Below, piece by piece: positions 44,601 through 52,642 of a DNA stretch of 64,000 nt. Source of the DNA: Spirosoma agri (GTDB lineage Bacteria; Bacteroidota; Bacteroidia; Cytophagales; Spirosomataceae). The position numbers and the translations under genes were made by a program. The notes under the pieces were generated by a model. The model was not told where the DNA came from. It saw only the letters and a program-made list of their open reading frames with translations, and searched no databases. The DNA is taken from assembly GCF_010747415.1 (NCBI RefSeq), contig NZ_JAAGNZ010000001.1, positions 1,364,001 through 1,428,000 on the forward strand. Reading direction: 5' to 3'. The first letter of the stretch is position 1. Every line of letters begins with the position of its first letter.

Positions 44601-44675
44601 TCGTCGTACGGCATCGATTACCTCAGCTATCCAAAAGCCAGAACGTTTGTTTTGGGCCTGAACCTTACGTTTTAA
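41634..44675 (+). CDS. SusC/RagA family TonB-linked outer-membrane protein
   Basis: A 1013-residue receptor. After a signal region, residues about 50-135 are a carboxypeptidase-D regulatory-like domain (ISGRITDATTNEALAGCNVV). The plug domain includes VVIGYGSASQKDMTGAVKSI and the SusC signature DVLKDASATAIYGSRGANGV. A 22-strand barrel follows, ending in an aromatic residue (LGLNLTF). It imports oligosaccharides across the outer membrane with its SusD partner, which starts 12 bp downstream. Nearby kduI and GH88 genes suggest a uronate-containing glycan. Confidence 0.95.
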   Translation: MTLFYVSPPLTRKWSVLCCFLLATGLLNAEGKTPAASTHYAVSEKPSAEITISGRITDATTNEALAGCNVVLKGTQKGTTSDANGDYRIVVPDGNAVLVFGFIGFVSQEIPVGGKSTINVSLKATANELSQVVVIGYGSASQKDMTGAVKSIKSTDFNRGIINSPEQLLQGKVAGVNVTSASGEPGGTQNITVRGPGGVRTGSTPLFVLDGIALDNSSTGGATNPLNFLNPQDIESIDVLKDASATAIYGSRGANGVVLITTKKGKAGSSTFTISSSLGISTIARALPVFSADEYRTQVPAVGGVLEDFKGSTDWQKEVMRTAYTQNHNISFGGGANKLTYYGSFGLQSQEGILKNSKLDRYTGRLNLSQKFLDDRLSLDVNLNATYTLNKRPPTESLIGGAISTNPTIPAYDTDGTPFKYQAGTNPLITLALQKDITTINRTIANFSPSFKITKDLVYKLNLGVDNSSGVRDLEQLPNTVPLIDGRLESIYTTNRNLLVENYFTYTLAKQDHNLTALLGHSYQKIFVQERRSSINKFPISPIDPIYNPGLGQELTLTNNRPTGFATENELQSFFSRVSYNYKEKYLMTATVRADGSSKFGANNKYGVFPSLSVGWRLSEEAFLKSGPFTDLKLRAGWGQTGNQEIPSKITQALFTSQVSATASYPLAATGSYPAGTSYTRLANPDIQWEVSSQTDLGLDFALFKGALSGSVDYFRKVSSNILLEVIPSDPVQPAGTFWTNVPNMAITNQGVEVDLNYRYASLSGFRFDVGGNITFIQNEVKNSPYTVIPSGNASGSGLTSATINGYVNGQPIGTFFLKEFIGLDDKGISQFRDVDGDGIITDKDRVAVGSALPTKQFNIHSTVAYKGFDLTVNFNGVSGNKIYDNTANANFYKLRLSKGLNTTPEALQYPNESINNSAPVSSRYLKTGSFFRLNNVSLGYNLNPKIIGMSKWITGVRLSATGQNLFVITKYDGYDPEVNTTDRNVNGISSYGIDYLSYPKARTFVLGLNLTF

Positions 44676-44687
44676 GCAAAGAAAGTC

Positions 44688-46373
44688 ATGAAAAAGAAAT
44701 TCATTTCCATGCTGGCGCTGGTTAGCATGCTGTTCATATATGGTTGTACCAATCTGACCGAAAACGTACTCGACGAAGCCTCGGTGGCAGGTCTGTCTAG
44801 TCGGCAGGCCGCTGATGGAATCCTGGCTCCCGTCTATGCCCGGCTCCCGGATATTTTCCTGCATACCAACTATTTCAATATCCAGGAGATTTCGACCGAC
44901 GAAGCCATTCTGCCGTATCGGGGTGGCACCGACTGGGGTGATAATGGGATCTATCTGGCTATGCACCAGCACACGACGACCAGCACCGATCCCAATCTGA
45001 ACAACACCTGGAACCTGATTCTGCAAGGCGTATCGCGATCCATTACCGCGATCAACACGCTGCCGACGCTGAACGATGCGGTTACCAAAACCTATCTGGC
45101 CGAAGCAAGAGGTATGCGCGCTTATTATTCGATGCTGACGCTGGACTTGTTCGGGGTTGTTTTCGTGAAAGACGACGTAGGTGCTACGTCGACCATTCTC
45201 CGTGGCGATCAGGCGGTGGAATATATCAAAAGTGAACTGCTGGCGGTAGAGCCGAATCTGGAAACGACCGTTGGCCCTGGCCGATTGACAAAAGGGGCGG
45301 TTTGGGGCCTGTTGGCTCGTTTATACCTGAACGCAGCCGTTTATCGTGATCGCTACGCAGCTCAGTTCACGTTCAAGTCGGAAGACATGGACAAGGTGAT
45401 CGAGTACACGGACAAGATTATTTCGTCGGGTCAGTACCAACTGTCGAGAGACTTTTTCTCAATTTTCAACTCCGATAATCATGATAACAAAGAGTTGATC
45501 TTTGCTGTCGATCAGCGGGCCGATCTGAACGGCCATAACCGGATGGCTTATTTCTCAATCTCGGGTGATCAGTTTCCGATACCGGCTTATCCACTTGCCA
45601 ACGGTACCGACGGGCCGGGAATTACGCCTGATTACTACCAGAGCTGGGCCAAAGCGTATGCGCCGAAAGACCCGTCGGTTGATCCACGTTTTTATAAGCA
45701 GAATTTGACGATCTACTCTAACCCAGCCGATTCGTGCGTGGCCGAAGCCGATTTCAACATCAACCGGGGCATCCTGCGCGGTCAGCAGTACGGGTTGATC
45801 CGGAGAAATGGCGTGTTTCTGAAATGTCCGGATGGTAAATACAAAGTGGGTAAACTCTTCAGCGATACCCGAAACCGACCTACGCTGGCCGTTAACTTCA
45901 CGGAGCAAATTGACTTTTCCGTTGCGGGCAGCAATTACAACACGGGCTATCGGGTTGAGAAGTACGAGTTCAGCAAGAAATCAGTCAGTGGCCGGAATTT
46001 TGGCGAAGCGGACATCGTTATTCTTCGCCTGGCTGACGTGTATCTGATGCGGGCCGAGGCTAAACTCCGAAAGAGTGGTGATGCCGCCAGTGCCTTGGCC
46101 GACGTGAATACGGTGAGAGCCGCCCGAACAGCTACAACACCGCCACCTGCCTTGTCGGCTATGACGCTGGATCTCCTGTTCCGGGAGCGTGGCTTCGAGT
46201 TATACTGGGAAGCCCAGCGCCGTACCGATATGATCCGGTTTGGCAAGTATGAAGATACGTGGACCGAGAAAAGCAATTCGAACAAGATGAAGCGGCTTTT
46301 TCCAATTCCACAAACGGCTATCGACGGCGCGTCGAACCTGCCCGGTTATTTGATCCAAAACGAGAGTTATTAA
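44688..46373 (+). CDS. RagB/SusD family nutrient-uptake lipoprotein
   Basis: A 561-residue surface lipoprotein with lipobox IYGC. It has the SusD helical core (SITAINTLPTLNDAV, YLAEARGMRAYYSMLTLDLFG, TKGAVWGLLARLYLNAA) and the C-terminal family part (VYLMRAEAKLRKSGDAASAL, LLFRERGFELYWEAQRRTDM). It captures glycan and closes over the SusC barrel. It is transcribed with SusC, and a terminator ends the pair. Confidence 0.95.
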   Translation: MKKKFISMLALVSMLFIYGCTNLTENVLDEASVAGLSSRQAADGILAPVYARLPDIFLHTNYFNIQEISTDEAILPYRGGTDWGDNGIYLAMHQHTTTSTDPNLNNTWNLILQGVSRSITAINTLPTLNDAVTKTYLAEARGMRAYYSMLTLDLFGVVFVKDDVGATSTILRGDQAVEYIKSELLAVEPNLETTVGPGRLTKGAVWGLLARLYLNAAVYRDRYAAQFTFKSEDMDKVIEYTDKIISSGQYQLSRDFFSIFNSDNHDNKELIFAVDQRADLNGHNRMAYFSISGDQFPIPAYPLANGTDGPGITPDYYQSWAKAYAPKDPSVDPRFYKQNLTIYSNPADSCVAEADFNINRGILRGQQYGLIRRNGVFLKCPDGKYKVGKLFSDTRNRPTLAVNFTEQIDFSVAGSNYNTGYRVEKYEFSKKSVSGRNFGEADIVILRLADVYLMRAEAKLRKSGDAASALADVNTVRAARTATTPPPALSAMTLDLLFRERGFELYWEAQRRTDMIRFGKYEDTWTEKSNSNKMKRLFPIPQTAIDGASNLPGYLIQNESY

Positions 46374-46400
46374 CTGGTCAATCAGTTGCATCAACAAAAC

Positions 46401-46431
46401 AAAGCCGTACGCAGGATTAGCGTACGGCTTT
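46401..46431 (+). terminator. Terminator of susCD
   Basis: A perfect 12-bp inverted repeat (46401-46412 with 46420-46431) with a 7-nt loop, 27 bp after the SusD stop. Confidence 0.9.
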
Positions 46432-46650
46432 GTTCGTTAACGACTATAGAGTAGGGAGTTTATAATTAACTTTTTACCGGTCGATCGTTGCTGTGTACTG
46501 CCTGATCATACAGAGACAGTAAATTATTCTTAGTATAATATTTCTCAGTTTCTTCCGTGTTCTATGCCGAGCTTCCCGTCTGTTTCGCCCATGAAGAATA
46601 CAACCCGGTGTTGGTCTGACGGACTAAAAAAAGTAGGGGCATAGAGGTGA

Positions 46651-46678
46651 ATGCAAACGGTTGCGGCAGCGTTTGCAT
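46651..46678. promoter_or_regulatory. LacI-type operator candidate before kduI
   Basis: ATGCAAACG (46651-46659) and CGTTTGCAT (46670-46678) form a 9-bp inverted repeat. Inside it, GCAAACGGTTGC is itself a near-palindrome with the central CG typical of LacI-family operators. It lies about 205 bp upstream of kduI. Confidence 0.5.
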
Positions 46679-46882
46679 AACGACTTACCACGATTTGGCT
46701 AGCATTTCGGGCCGTCCTTCTTTGAATAGTTGACTAATTCATATACTATTCTGTAAAAAAGCCAGTAGATGAGTGCGTCAGTACCATTGTCTGACTGATT
46801 CTTTGGGTTCTATATAGAGAGTCAGAATTGGACTTATCTGCGAATCACTGCCCGGCTTTACTTATTAACCAGTCATCAATTC

Positions 46883-47713
46883 ATGCAGGTACGCTATGCT
46901 GTTGGCCCGAACGAAACCCGTACGTTTGATACGAGTATGCTTCGGGAAAATTTCCTTGTCGAAACGCTTTTCACGCCCGACACGGTGCAACTTTGTTACA
47001 GTCATTTTGATCGGGTCATTATCGGGGGAGCTATGCCGGTTAACGCTTCGGTTGCACTGACGACTTATGATGAGTTAAAGAGTGATTATTTTCTGCAACG
47101 TCGGGAACTAGGCGTAATCAATGTGGGTGGAGCCGGAACAATTACTGTCGATGACCAGACTTACGAATTAGGTAAGCTAGATTGTCTGTACATCGGTCGG
47201 GGAAGTCAGGTAGTAACGTTTGCCAGCCAGCAGGGCGATAATCCGGCCCTTTTTTATCTGTTGTCAGCTCCGGCTCATAGGAGCTATCCAACCAAGAAAG
47301 CCGCGCAGAGTGACGTCTTCTCGGCCCCGATGGGGTCAGCGGAAGGTGCCAACGAACGGGTAATTTACCGGTATATTCATCGCGACGGGCTGCCAAGCTG
47401 CCAGCTGGTGATGGGCCTGACGATTTTGAAACCCGGTAGCGTCTGGAACACGATGCCTGCCCACGTTCACGACCGCCGAATGGAAGCCTATTTTTACTTC
47501 GACCTCGACCCGGCACACCGCATTGTTCACCTCATGGGACAGCCAACCGAAACCCGGCACCTCCTGGTGGCAAACCATCAGGCAGTGGTATCGCCCCCGT
47601 GGTCTATTCATTCGGGCTGCGGAACGACGAATTACTCGTTCATCTGGGGCATGGCGGGTGAAAATATGGACTACGCCGATATGGATATGACGGCCATTGC
47701 TGACTTACGATAA
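46883..47713 (+). CDS. kduI: 5-dehydro-4-deoxy-D-glucuronate isomerase
   Basis: A 276-residue cupin-fold isomerase. The metal ligands known from E. coli KduI are all present: His194 and His196 (MPAHVHDRR), Glu201 (MEAYFYF) and His243 (SIHSGCGT). It turns the open unsaturated uronate (DKI) into 3-deoxy-D-glycero-2,5-hexodiulosonate in pectin or related glycan breakdown. The next gene, 28 bp on, encodes a GH88 hydrolase that makes its substrate, so the two form a functional operon. Confidence 0.96.
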   Translation: MQVRYAVGPNETRTFDTSMLRENFLVETLFTPDTVQLCYSHFDRVIIGGAMPVNASVALTTYDELKSDYFLQRRELGVINVGGAGTITVDDQTYELGKLDCLYIGRGSQVVTFASQQGDNPALFYLLSAPAHRSYPTKKAAQSDVFSAPMGSAEGANERVIYRYIHRDGLPSCQLVMGLTILKPGSVWNTMPAHVHDRRMEAYFYFDLDPAHRIVHLMGQPTETRHLLVANHQAVVSPPWSIHSGCGTTNYSFIWGMAGENMDYADMDMTAIADLR

Positions 47714-47741
47714 TACCAATTGATTCTAAACCACCCTTTTC

Positions 47742-48923
47742 ATGAGACAATACCTGCTTGCTTTTTTTATCTGTCTTACATGTTCTGCCTTTGCCCAGAC
47801 ACCAATCGATGTTGACAAGGAGTTCGCTTTTGCGGCCCAGCAGTACGAGCGGATGCTAAAAACGCATCCGGATACGACGAAGTTTCCGCAATCCACCAAC
47901 CCCGACGGCAGTATCCGTGATATGAAATCGGACTGGTGGTGCAGTGGCTTTTTTGGCGGATCGCTCTGGTATATTTTCGAACGGACCAAAGCGCCAAGTT
48001 GGAAAGAAGCTGCTAACAAGTGGTCGATGGCGGTCGCTAAAGAACAATACAATACCGGCACGCACGACCTGGGCTTTATGCTCTATTGCCCGTTTGGCAA
48101 TGGCTATCGGCTGACGAAAAATAATGCCTACAAACCTATTATGATCACCGGGGCCAAATCACTGGCGACACGTTTTGATCCGAAAGTGGGCCTGATAAAA
48201 TCCTGGAACAAATTTCAGAGCTATACCTATCCGGTGATCATCGATAACATGATGAATCTGGAGTTTTTGTTCTGGGCCGCAAAGGAGTCGGGGAACAAGC
48301 AGTTGCGCGACATCGCGATAACGCACGCTGACAATACGCTGAAAAACCACTTCCGGCCCGATTACAGCAGCTTTCACGTTATTTGCTACAATCCCGACGG
48401 AACCGTGGCCGCGAAAAAAACGGCGCAGGGGGCTGCCGATGGTTCGGCGTGGGCGCGTGGACAGGCATGGGGACTTTATGGCTATACGGTCATGTACCGC
48501 GAAACGAAAGATAAAAAATACCTGGATCAGGCCCGCCACATCGCTGATTTTTACCTGAACCATCCCAATTTACCGGCTGACAAAATTCCGTACTGGGACT
48601 TCAACGCGCCCAACATTCCGAATGAGGAGCGTGACGCATCGGCAGGGGCAATTGCTGCCTCGGCACTTCTCGAACTGGCAACCTATGGTGGTCCATCAGC
48701 CAAAACTTACTATCAGTCGGCCGTGAACATGCTGCAAAGTCTGGCCAGTCCGGCATACAAGGCCAATCTGGGGGAGAATAACAACTTTATTTTGAAGCAC
48801 AGTGTGGGTAACAAACCAGGAAAAAGCGAGATCGATACACCGTTGATTTACGCCGATTACTATTTTCTGGAAGCCCTTCTGCGCTACGATGCCTTGCGGA
48901 AAAAGCCAGCATTCAAGTCGTAG
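47742..48923 (+). CDS. GH88 unsaturated glucuronyl/galacturonyl hydrolase
   Basis: A 393-residue secreted or periplasmic enzyme with a signal ending SAFAQ. It shows the (alpha/alpha)6-barrel features of GH88: DWWCSGFFGGSLWYIFE, GTHDLGFMLY with Asp109, PVIIDNMMNLE with Asp168, and SAWARGQAWGLYGY. Asp109 and Asp168 match the two catalytic Asp of Bacillus UGL. It removes the unsaturated uronate left at the non-reducing end by polysaccharide lyases. It is paired with kduI, which would use the product. Confidence 0.94.
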   Translation: MRQYLLAFFICLTCSAFAQTPIDVDKEFAFAAQQYERMLKTHPDTTKFPQSTNPDGSIRDMKSDWWCSGFFGGSLWYIFERTKAPSWKEAANKWSMAVAKEQYNTGTHDLGFMLYCPFGNGYRLTKNNAYKPIMITGAKSLATRFDPKVGLIKSWNKFQSYTYPVIIDNMMNLEFLFWAAKESGNKQLRDIAITHADNTLKNHFRPDYSSFHVICYNPDGTVAAKKTAQGAADGSAWARGQAWGLYGYTVMYRETKDKKYLDQARHIADFYLNHPNLPADKIPYWDFNAPNIPNEERDASAGAIAASALLELATYGGPSAKTYYQSAVNMLQSLASPAYKANLGENNNFILKHSVGNKPGKSEIDTPLIYADYYFLEALLRYDALRKKPAFKS

Positions 48924-48949
48924 GTGGTTCGTTTACTTTCCGCTAGCGA

Positions 48950-49018
48950 CCTGATAAATGGAATGGGTGGGATGCTGTATCTCGAAGATACGGCATCCCA
49001 CCCATTCCATTTATCAGG
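48950..49018. repeat. Long palindrome with conserved apex, copy 3
   Basis: Arms of 33 nt (48950-48982 with 48986-49018) pair with a single wobble mismatch around the loop cga. The apex gtatct-cga-agatacggc matches the elements at 11104 and 31481, while the outer arms are different. It lies between convergent GH88 and OsmC genes. Confidence 0.92.
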
Positions 49019-49037
49019 GTAATAAATTCGCTACTAA

Positions 49038-49451
49038 CTACGCCAGTTCAAAGGAGTAAGTAATCTCCGCCGAAGAACTGAACTGGGCTGTTGCCGAGCA
49101 GTATTTATCCATCGACAGATCGATGGCCCGTTTGACTTTGTCCGCATTCAGTTGACCTGTCAATAAATAGGTAATATGAATTTTTTTGAAAGGTGCTGGT
49201 GTCGCATCTTTCTCACGCATACCGTCGATTTTCAGCCTAAAGTCGTCAATGACCTGTTTCTGTTTTTGAAGGATCAGAATTACATCAATGGCCGTGCAGC
49301 CAGCTAACCCCATCAGCAGCATTTCCATGGGTCTTGCGCCCGCGTTATGTCCACCAATGTCCGTTGCTGCGTCGATGTGCTGGGTCACTCCTGACTTTCC
49401 AACGGCCTCAAAATGGAAGGCATCATCGACCCGAACGAGTTCAACTTGCAT
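49038..49451 (-). CDS. OsmC family protein
   Basis: A 137-residue OsmC/Ohr-fold protein. Its two conserved Cys are in LMGLAGCTAIDVILIL and DKYCSATAQF, as in thiol peroxidases of this group; the overall sequence is closest to the YhfA-like branch. It probably reduces organic hydroperoxides or has a related thiol role in the cytosol. The ATG at 49451 (MQVELVRVDDAFHFEA) matches the family; an upstream ATG at 49496 would add 15 residues. Confidence 0.9.
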   Translation of the reverse strand: MQVELVRVDDAFHFEAVGKSGVTQHIDAATDIGGHNAGARPMEMLLMGLAGCTAIDVILILQKQKQVIDDFRLKIDGMREKDATPAPFKKIHITYLLTGQLNADKVKRAIDLSMDKYCSATAQFSSSAEITYSFELA

Positions 49452-49572
49452 GGTATTAAATTCCTGAACGGCGTCAACTGGTTGTGAATCAAGCATGGTA
49501 CTTTTTGCGTTTGTAGCGTATAGTTCGTATTTTCACCGCACGGGCTGCCCCGTAGCCCAAAGAACCAAAAAC

Positions 49573-49926
49573 ATGTCCGAGAAATTCACCGACGATCTTT
49601 TTGATCTAAAAAATGACAGGCGGTTGAGCGCTTATCTCTACCGGGCGGGTTTCGGCTGCTGGTTGCTGTACATTGTGTCGGGTGCCCCGTTCATGCAGTC
49701 GCTGAAAATGTACCGAACAGATTTCGGCGTTTTCTCCTTCTTTCTGATGGTTATGGGGCTGTCGGCCTCCATGATCTACGATTATTACCACCATCCGGGC
49801 GAATTTGCTCAGAAGAAAAAATGGCTGGCTTTTAGCTATCTGGTGCTTGCCGTGCTGGTTTATTTCTTCATTCTCCACAATGAGCCCCTGTCACTGGGCC
49901 ACATCTTCACGCAAGGATTATTTTAA
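49573..49926 (+). CDS. Small integral membrane protein, unknown function
   Basis: A 117-residue protein with three likely membrane segments: residues about 22-43 (YLYRAGFGCWLLYIVSGAPF), 50-70 (DFGVFSFFLMVMGLSASMIY) and 84-102 (WLAFSYLVLAVLVYFFIL). No family is recognised. The frame begins at 49495, but the ATG at 49573 avoids overlap with the divergent OsmC upstream region and gives a compact N-terminus. Confidence 0.7.
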   Translation: MSEKFTDDLFDLKNDRRLSAYLYRAGFGCWLLYIVSGAPFMQSLKMYRTDFGVFSFFLMVMGLSASMIYDYYHHPGEFAQKKKWLAFSYLVLAVLVYFFILHNEPLSLGHIFTQGLF

Positions 49927-50060
49927 TTTAGTGATGCTCAATACCGGTGGTGCCGCATTGATCGGTCGCTTATCGGTTATAGCCTAATGCCACGAAACGG
50001 TACACGGACAGGGGCGTTTCTAAAAACAAAAACGGGTACTGATCTTTTCATGTATTTTAA

Positions 50061-50091
50061 TTTGTAATAAATCTAAACAAGCGTACCTTTG
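50061..50091 (+). promoter_or_regulatory. Bacteroidota-type promoter of the small Cys-rich gene
   Basis: TTTG at 50061-50064 and TACCTTTG at 50084-50091 with a 19-bp spacer. This is an exact match to the Bacteroidota vegetative promoter form. Transcription should begin near 50098, 16 nt before the ATG at 50114. Confidence 0.75.
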
Positions 50092-50113
50092 CCCGCGTAA
50101 TCAACTCGCACGA

Positions 50114-50272
50114 ATGACTGCCGAATTCAATTTTTCCGGGTCGCTTGTTTCTCTCAATGAACAAAAGCCACTACTTCAGGCGAATCCTTTTATGGGTCAT
50201 GAGTGTGTGCTGAAAAAGTGTTGCAAGAAGTACAAAAAAGGAAAGCGCTGTAAAAAGTGCCCCGAAGACTAG
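50114..50272 (+). CDS. Small basic Cys-rich protein, 52 residues
   Basis: A short gene below the common 60-codon cutoff. It begins MTAEFNFSGSLVSLNEQ and ends with a basic Cys cluster, CVLKKCCKKYKKGKRCKKCP, then ED. Five Cys in the last 22 residues and nine Lys suggest metal or nucleic-acid binding. An exact promoter lies just upstream, and hemW begins 91 bp downstream, so co-transcription with hemW is likely. I believe similar short proteins occur beside hemW in related Bacteroidota but cannot confirm it here. Confidence 0.75.
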   Translation: MTAEFNFSGSLVSLNEQKPLLQANPFMGHECVLKKCCKKYKKGKRCKKCPED

Positions 50273-50363
50273 GTTCTTTTTTTGCCAGCGAACAGCCTTC
50301 CAGGTTTTCCATCTACGTGTCGGATCGGGAACCCATTGCCCCGCTTCGTTGTCATTACGATAG

Positions 50364-51500
50364 ATGCATCTCTATCTTCATATTCCCTTCTGTAAGCAAG
50401 CCTGCCACTACTGCGACTTTCATTTTAGCACTAATTTAAGCCAGAAGTCTATTCTGGTTGATGCCATCTGCGCCGAAATCACTCTCCAGAAGGATTTTCT
50501 TCCCGATAAGATGCTGGAGACAATTTACTTTGGTGGGGGCACACCTTCGTTGCTCACCGAATCAGAACTGGCGCAGATCGTTGAGACAGTTCATACTCAG
50601 TTTACCGTTGCGCCAACGGCTGAAATTACGCTCGAAGCCAATCCCGACGATTTGAACGCGGAGAAACTTAATCTGCTACGCCGATACGTCAATCGTTTGA
50701 GCATTGGTATTCAGACGTTTGATGAGACAACACTCCGTTGGATGAATCGGGCGCACACCGCTGTTGAAGCCGAATCCTGCGTTCGGCTGGCGCGTGAGGC
50801 TGGGTTTGACAACATGAGCGTCGATCTGATTTACGGGATACCCGATCAGGCTGTTTCCGCTGGAAGTATGACGCTTTGGCAAACTGATCTGCAGAAGATG
50901 CTTGCCCTCGATGTGCCTCATCTGTCAGCTTACGCACTGACCATTGAACCCGATACAGCATTCGGTCGCTGGAAGCAGAAAGGGAAATTGCCAATGGTTG
51001 ACGAAGATCTGGCGGCAGATCAGTTTGAGCAGCTGATAAAGGCACTCACAGGCGCGGGCTACGAACACTACGAAATCTCGAACTTTGCGAAGCCCGGTCA
51101 GTACGCCCGGCACAATACGGCTTATTGGCAACGGAAACCCTATTTAGGCATTGGTCCGAGTGCGCATTCCTATACGGGTTTCAGCCGGCAGTATAACATC
51201 GCCAATAATACGCGGTACGTATCTGCAATTCAACAGGGTAGGGTGCCTGCTACGATTGAACGGCTGACCGTAGCCGATCAGGTCAATGAGTATTTGCTAA
51301 CGGGTCTCCGAACAAAATGGGGATGCTCACTCAGCGAATTGACTGCATTACTGGGTACTGATTTTACACAGACGCAAGCCCGCGATCTTGACGACATGTA
51401 CACGTCTGGCTGGCTTACTCGCGATGCAGATACGCTACGCTTAACCGACGCGGGGAAACTCTTCGCGGATCGAGTTGCTTCGTCTTTGTTTGTTGACTAA
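50364..51500 (+). CDS. hemW: Radical SAM heme chaperone HemW
   Basis: A 378-residue protein of the HemN/HemW group. The cluster motif is Cys10-x3-Cys14-x2-Cys17 in PFCKQACHYCDFHF. GGGTPSLL, NRLSIGIQTFDE, SVDLIYGIPDQ and YEISNFAKPGQYARHNTAYW match the family. The CDF after the third Cys, in place of the CxC of HemN, points to the heme chaperone rather than oxygen-independent coproporphyrinogen oxidase. A C-terminal winged-helix-like HemN_C region is present. Confidence 0.93.
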   Translation: MHLYLHIPFCKQACHYCDFHFSTNLSQKSILVDAICAEITLQKDFLPDKMLETIYFGGGTPSLLTESELAQIVETVHTQFTVAPTAEITLEANPDDLNAEKLNLLRRYVNRLSIGIQTFDETTLRWMNRAHTAVEAESCVRLAREAGFDNMSVDLIYGIPDQAVSAGSMTLWQTDLQKMLALDVPHLSAYALTIEPDTAFGRWKQKGKLPMVDEDLAADQFEQLIKALTGAGYEHYEISNFAKPGQYARHNTAYWQRKPYLGIGPSAHSYTGFSRQYNIANNTRYVSAIQQGRVPATIERLTVADQVNEYLLTGLRTKWGCSLSELTALLGTDFTQTQARDLDDMYTSGWLTRDADTLRLTDAGKLFADRVASSLFVD

Positions 51501-51593
51501 ACACAAACCGATAAAATCGGTAGAATGCCTGCTTTATGACGACCACCTTTCTCCGAGTTCGCTGAACAATCGGTTTTTTGGTATTTTTGGGGT

Positions 51594-52547
51594 ATGAGCG
51601 ATTGGATTCGGGGAGCGGTTTTGGTTGGTTTGGTTACGATTATCCTCGGACAGGCCGTGCAGGCTCAGCCTATGCCGCCGGGATCGACTAGTCCTTCTCC
51701 ATCCGATCAGCAGGGTATTCGCGAAGGCCGATTCATTGGCGTTCTGATCGGAACCGCTGCTTTTTACACCGTTACGCTGTTGATGCTTCGCAAGCAGTGG
51801 TACAAGAAAAAAGTGCCATTTCACTCTTTCAACGATAACCGCGAGTGGCTACAGATGGACAAAGTAGGCCATGCGGCTACCGCTTATTCGATGAGTCGGG
51901 GTGGTTACGAACTAATGCGCTGGAGTGGTGTCGATGAGCGAGCCAGTATCTTGACGGGCGGTTTGGTGGCCTTGCTGTTTCAGACAACGCTTGAAGTATT
52001 CGACGGCCACGCTGAAGGCTGGGGCTTCTCCAAAGGCGATATGATTGCCAACGTGGCCGGAACGGCACTGTTCGTTGGACAACAATACGGATCGGGCCAG
52101 CAAGTAGTTAGTCTAAAGTACGGGTTCCGCAAAACAATTTTCCCGCCTTATCGCCCGAATGTGCTTGGCCGCACGACCGGGGTGCAGATGCTAAAAGACT
52201 ATAATGGTCAGCAATATTGGTTGTCGGTAAATCTGGCATCTGTGCTCCCGGTGGGTCCGTCGTTTCCGCGCTGGCTGAATCTGGACGTTGGCTACAGCGG
52301 GAGTGGCATGATTGGCGGTCATGAGAATCCACCCATGTTCGACAAAGAGGGGAAAGCGATTAAGTTCGAGCGATACCGACAGTTTTTCATCTCGCCCGAC
52401 GCGGACCTATCGCGGATCAGCACGTTTAGTCCGTCCTTACAGCGATTCATTGGAACCGCTCAGTTTTTCAAAATACCCGCCCCCTCTCTGGAGTTTAACC
52501 GAATGAAGAGCCTTCGGTTTCACCCACTTCTCCTGCCGAAAGAATGA
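51594..52547 (+). CDS. DUF2279 (YfiM-like) membrane protein
   Basis: A 317-residue protein with a signal-like N-terminus (VGLVTIILGQAVQAQ), a hydrophobic segment (FIGVLIGTAAFYTVTLLML), and a DUF2279/YfiM core. The core includes DNREWLQMDKVGHAATAYSMSRGGY and FDGHAEGWGFSKGDMIANVAGT. The His and Asp in DKVGHA and the GDMxAN motif are typical. The function is unknown; the family consists of predicted envelope proteins. A terminator follows. Confidence 0.85.
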   Translation: MSDWIRGAVLVGLVTIILGQAVQAQPMPPGSTSPSPSDQQGIREGRFIGVLIGTAAFYTVTLLMLRKQWYKKKVPFHSFNDNREWLQMDKVGHAATAYSMSRGGYELMRWSGVDERASILTGGLVALLFQTTLEVFDGHAEGWGFSKGDMIANVAGTALFVGQQYGSGQQVVSLKYGFRKTIFPPYRPNVLGRTTGVQMLKDYNGQQYWLSVNLASVLPVGPSFPRWLNLDVGYSGSGMIGGHENPPMFDKEGKAIKFERYRQFFISPDADLSRISTFSPSLQRFIGTAQFFKIPAPSLEFNRMKSLRFHPLLLPKE

Positions 52548-52568
52548 GTTGGATAAGTCGGAAAAAAA

Positions 52569-52625
52569 TGGGGTAAACCGCTAAGTGAGCCCGTTTTCGA
52601 TACGCTCACCTGGCTGTTTACCCCA
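52569..52625. terminator. Bidirectional terminator
   Basis: An outer 10-bp stem (52569-52578 with 52616-52625) and an inner 6-bp stem (52585-52590 with 52604-52609) between convergent genes. Confidence 0.82.
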
Positions 52626-52642
52626 ATTAGTCAGTAAGAAAA

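Larger units (their letters stand above)
46374..46882 (+). other. Intergenic region between susD and kduI
   Basis: About 510 bp with no gene. It holds the susCD terminator (46401-46431) and an operator-like repeat (46651-46678); the rest is AT-rich leader for kduI. Confidence 0.5.
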
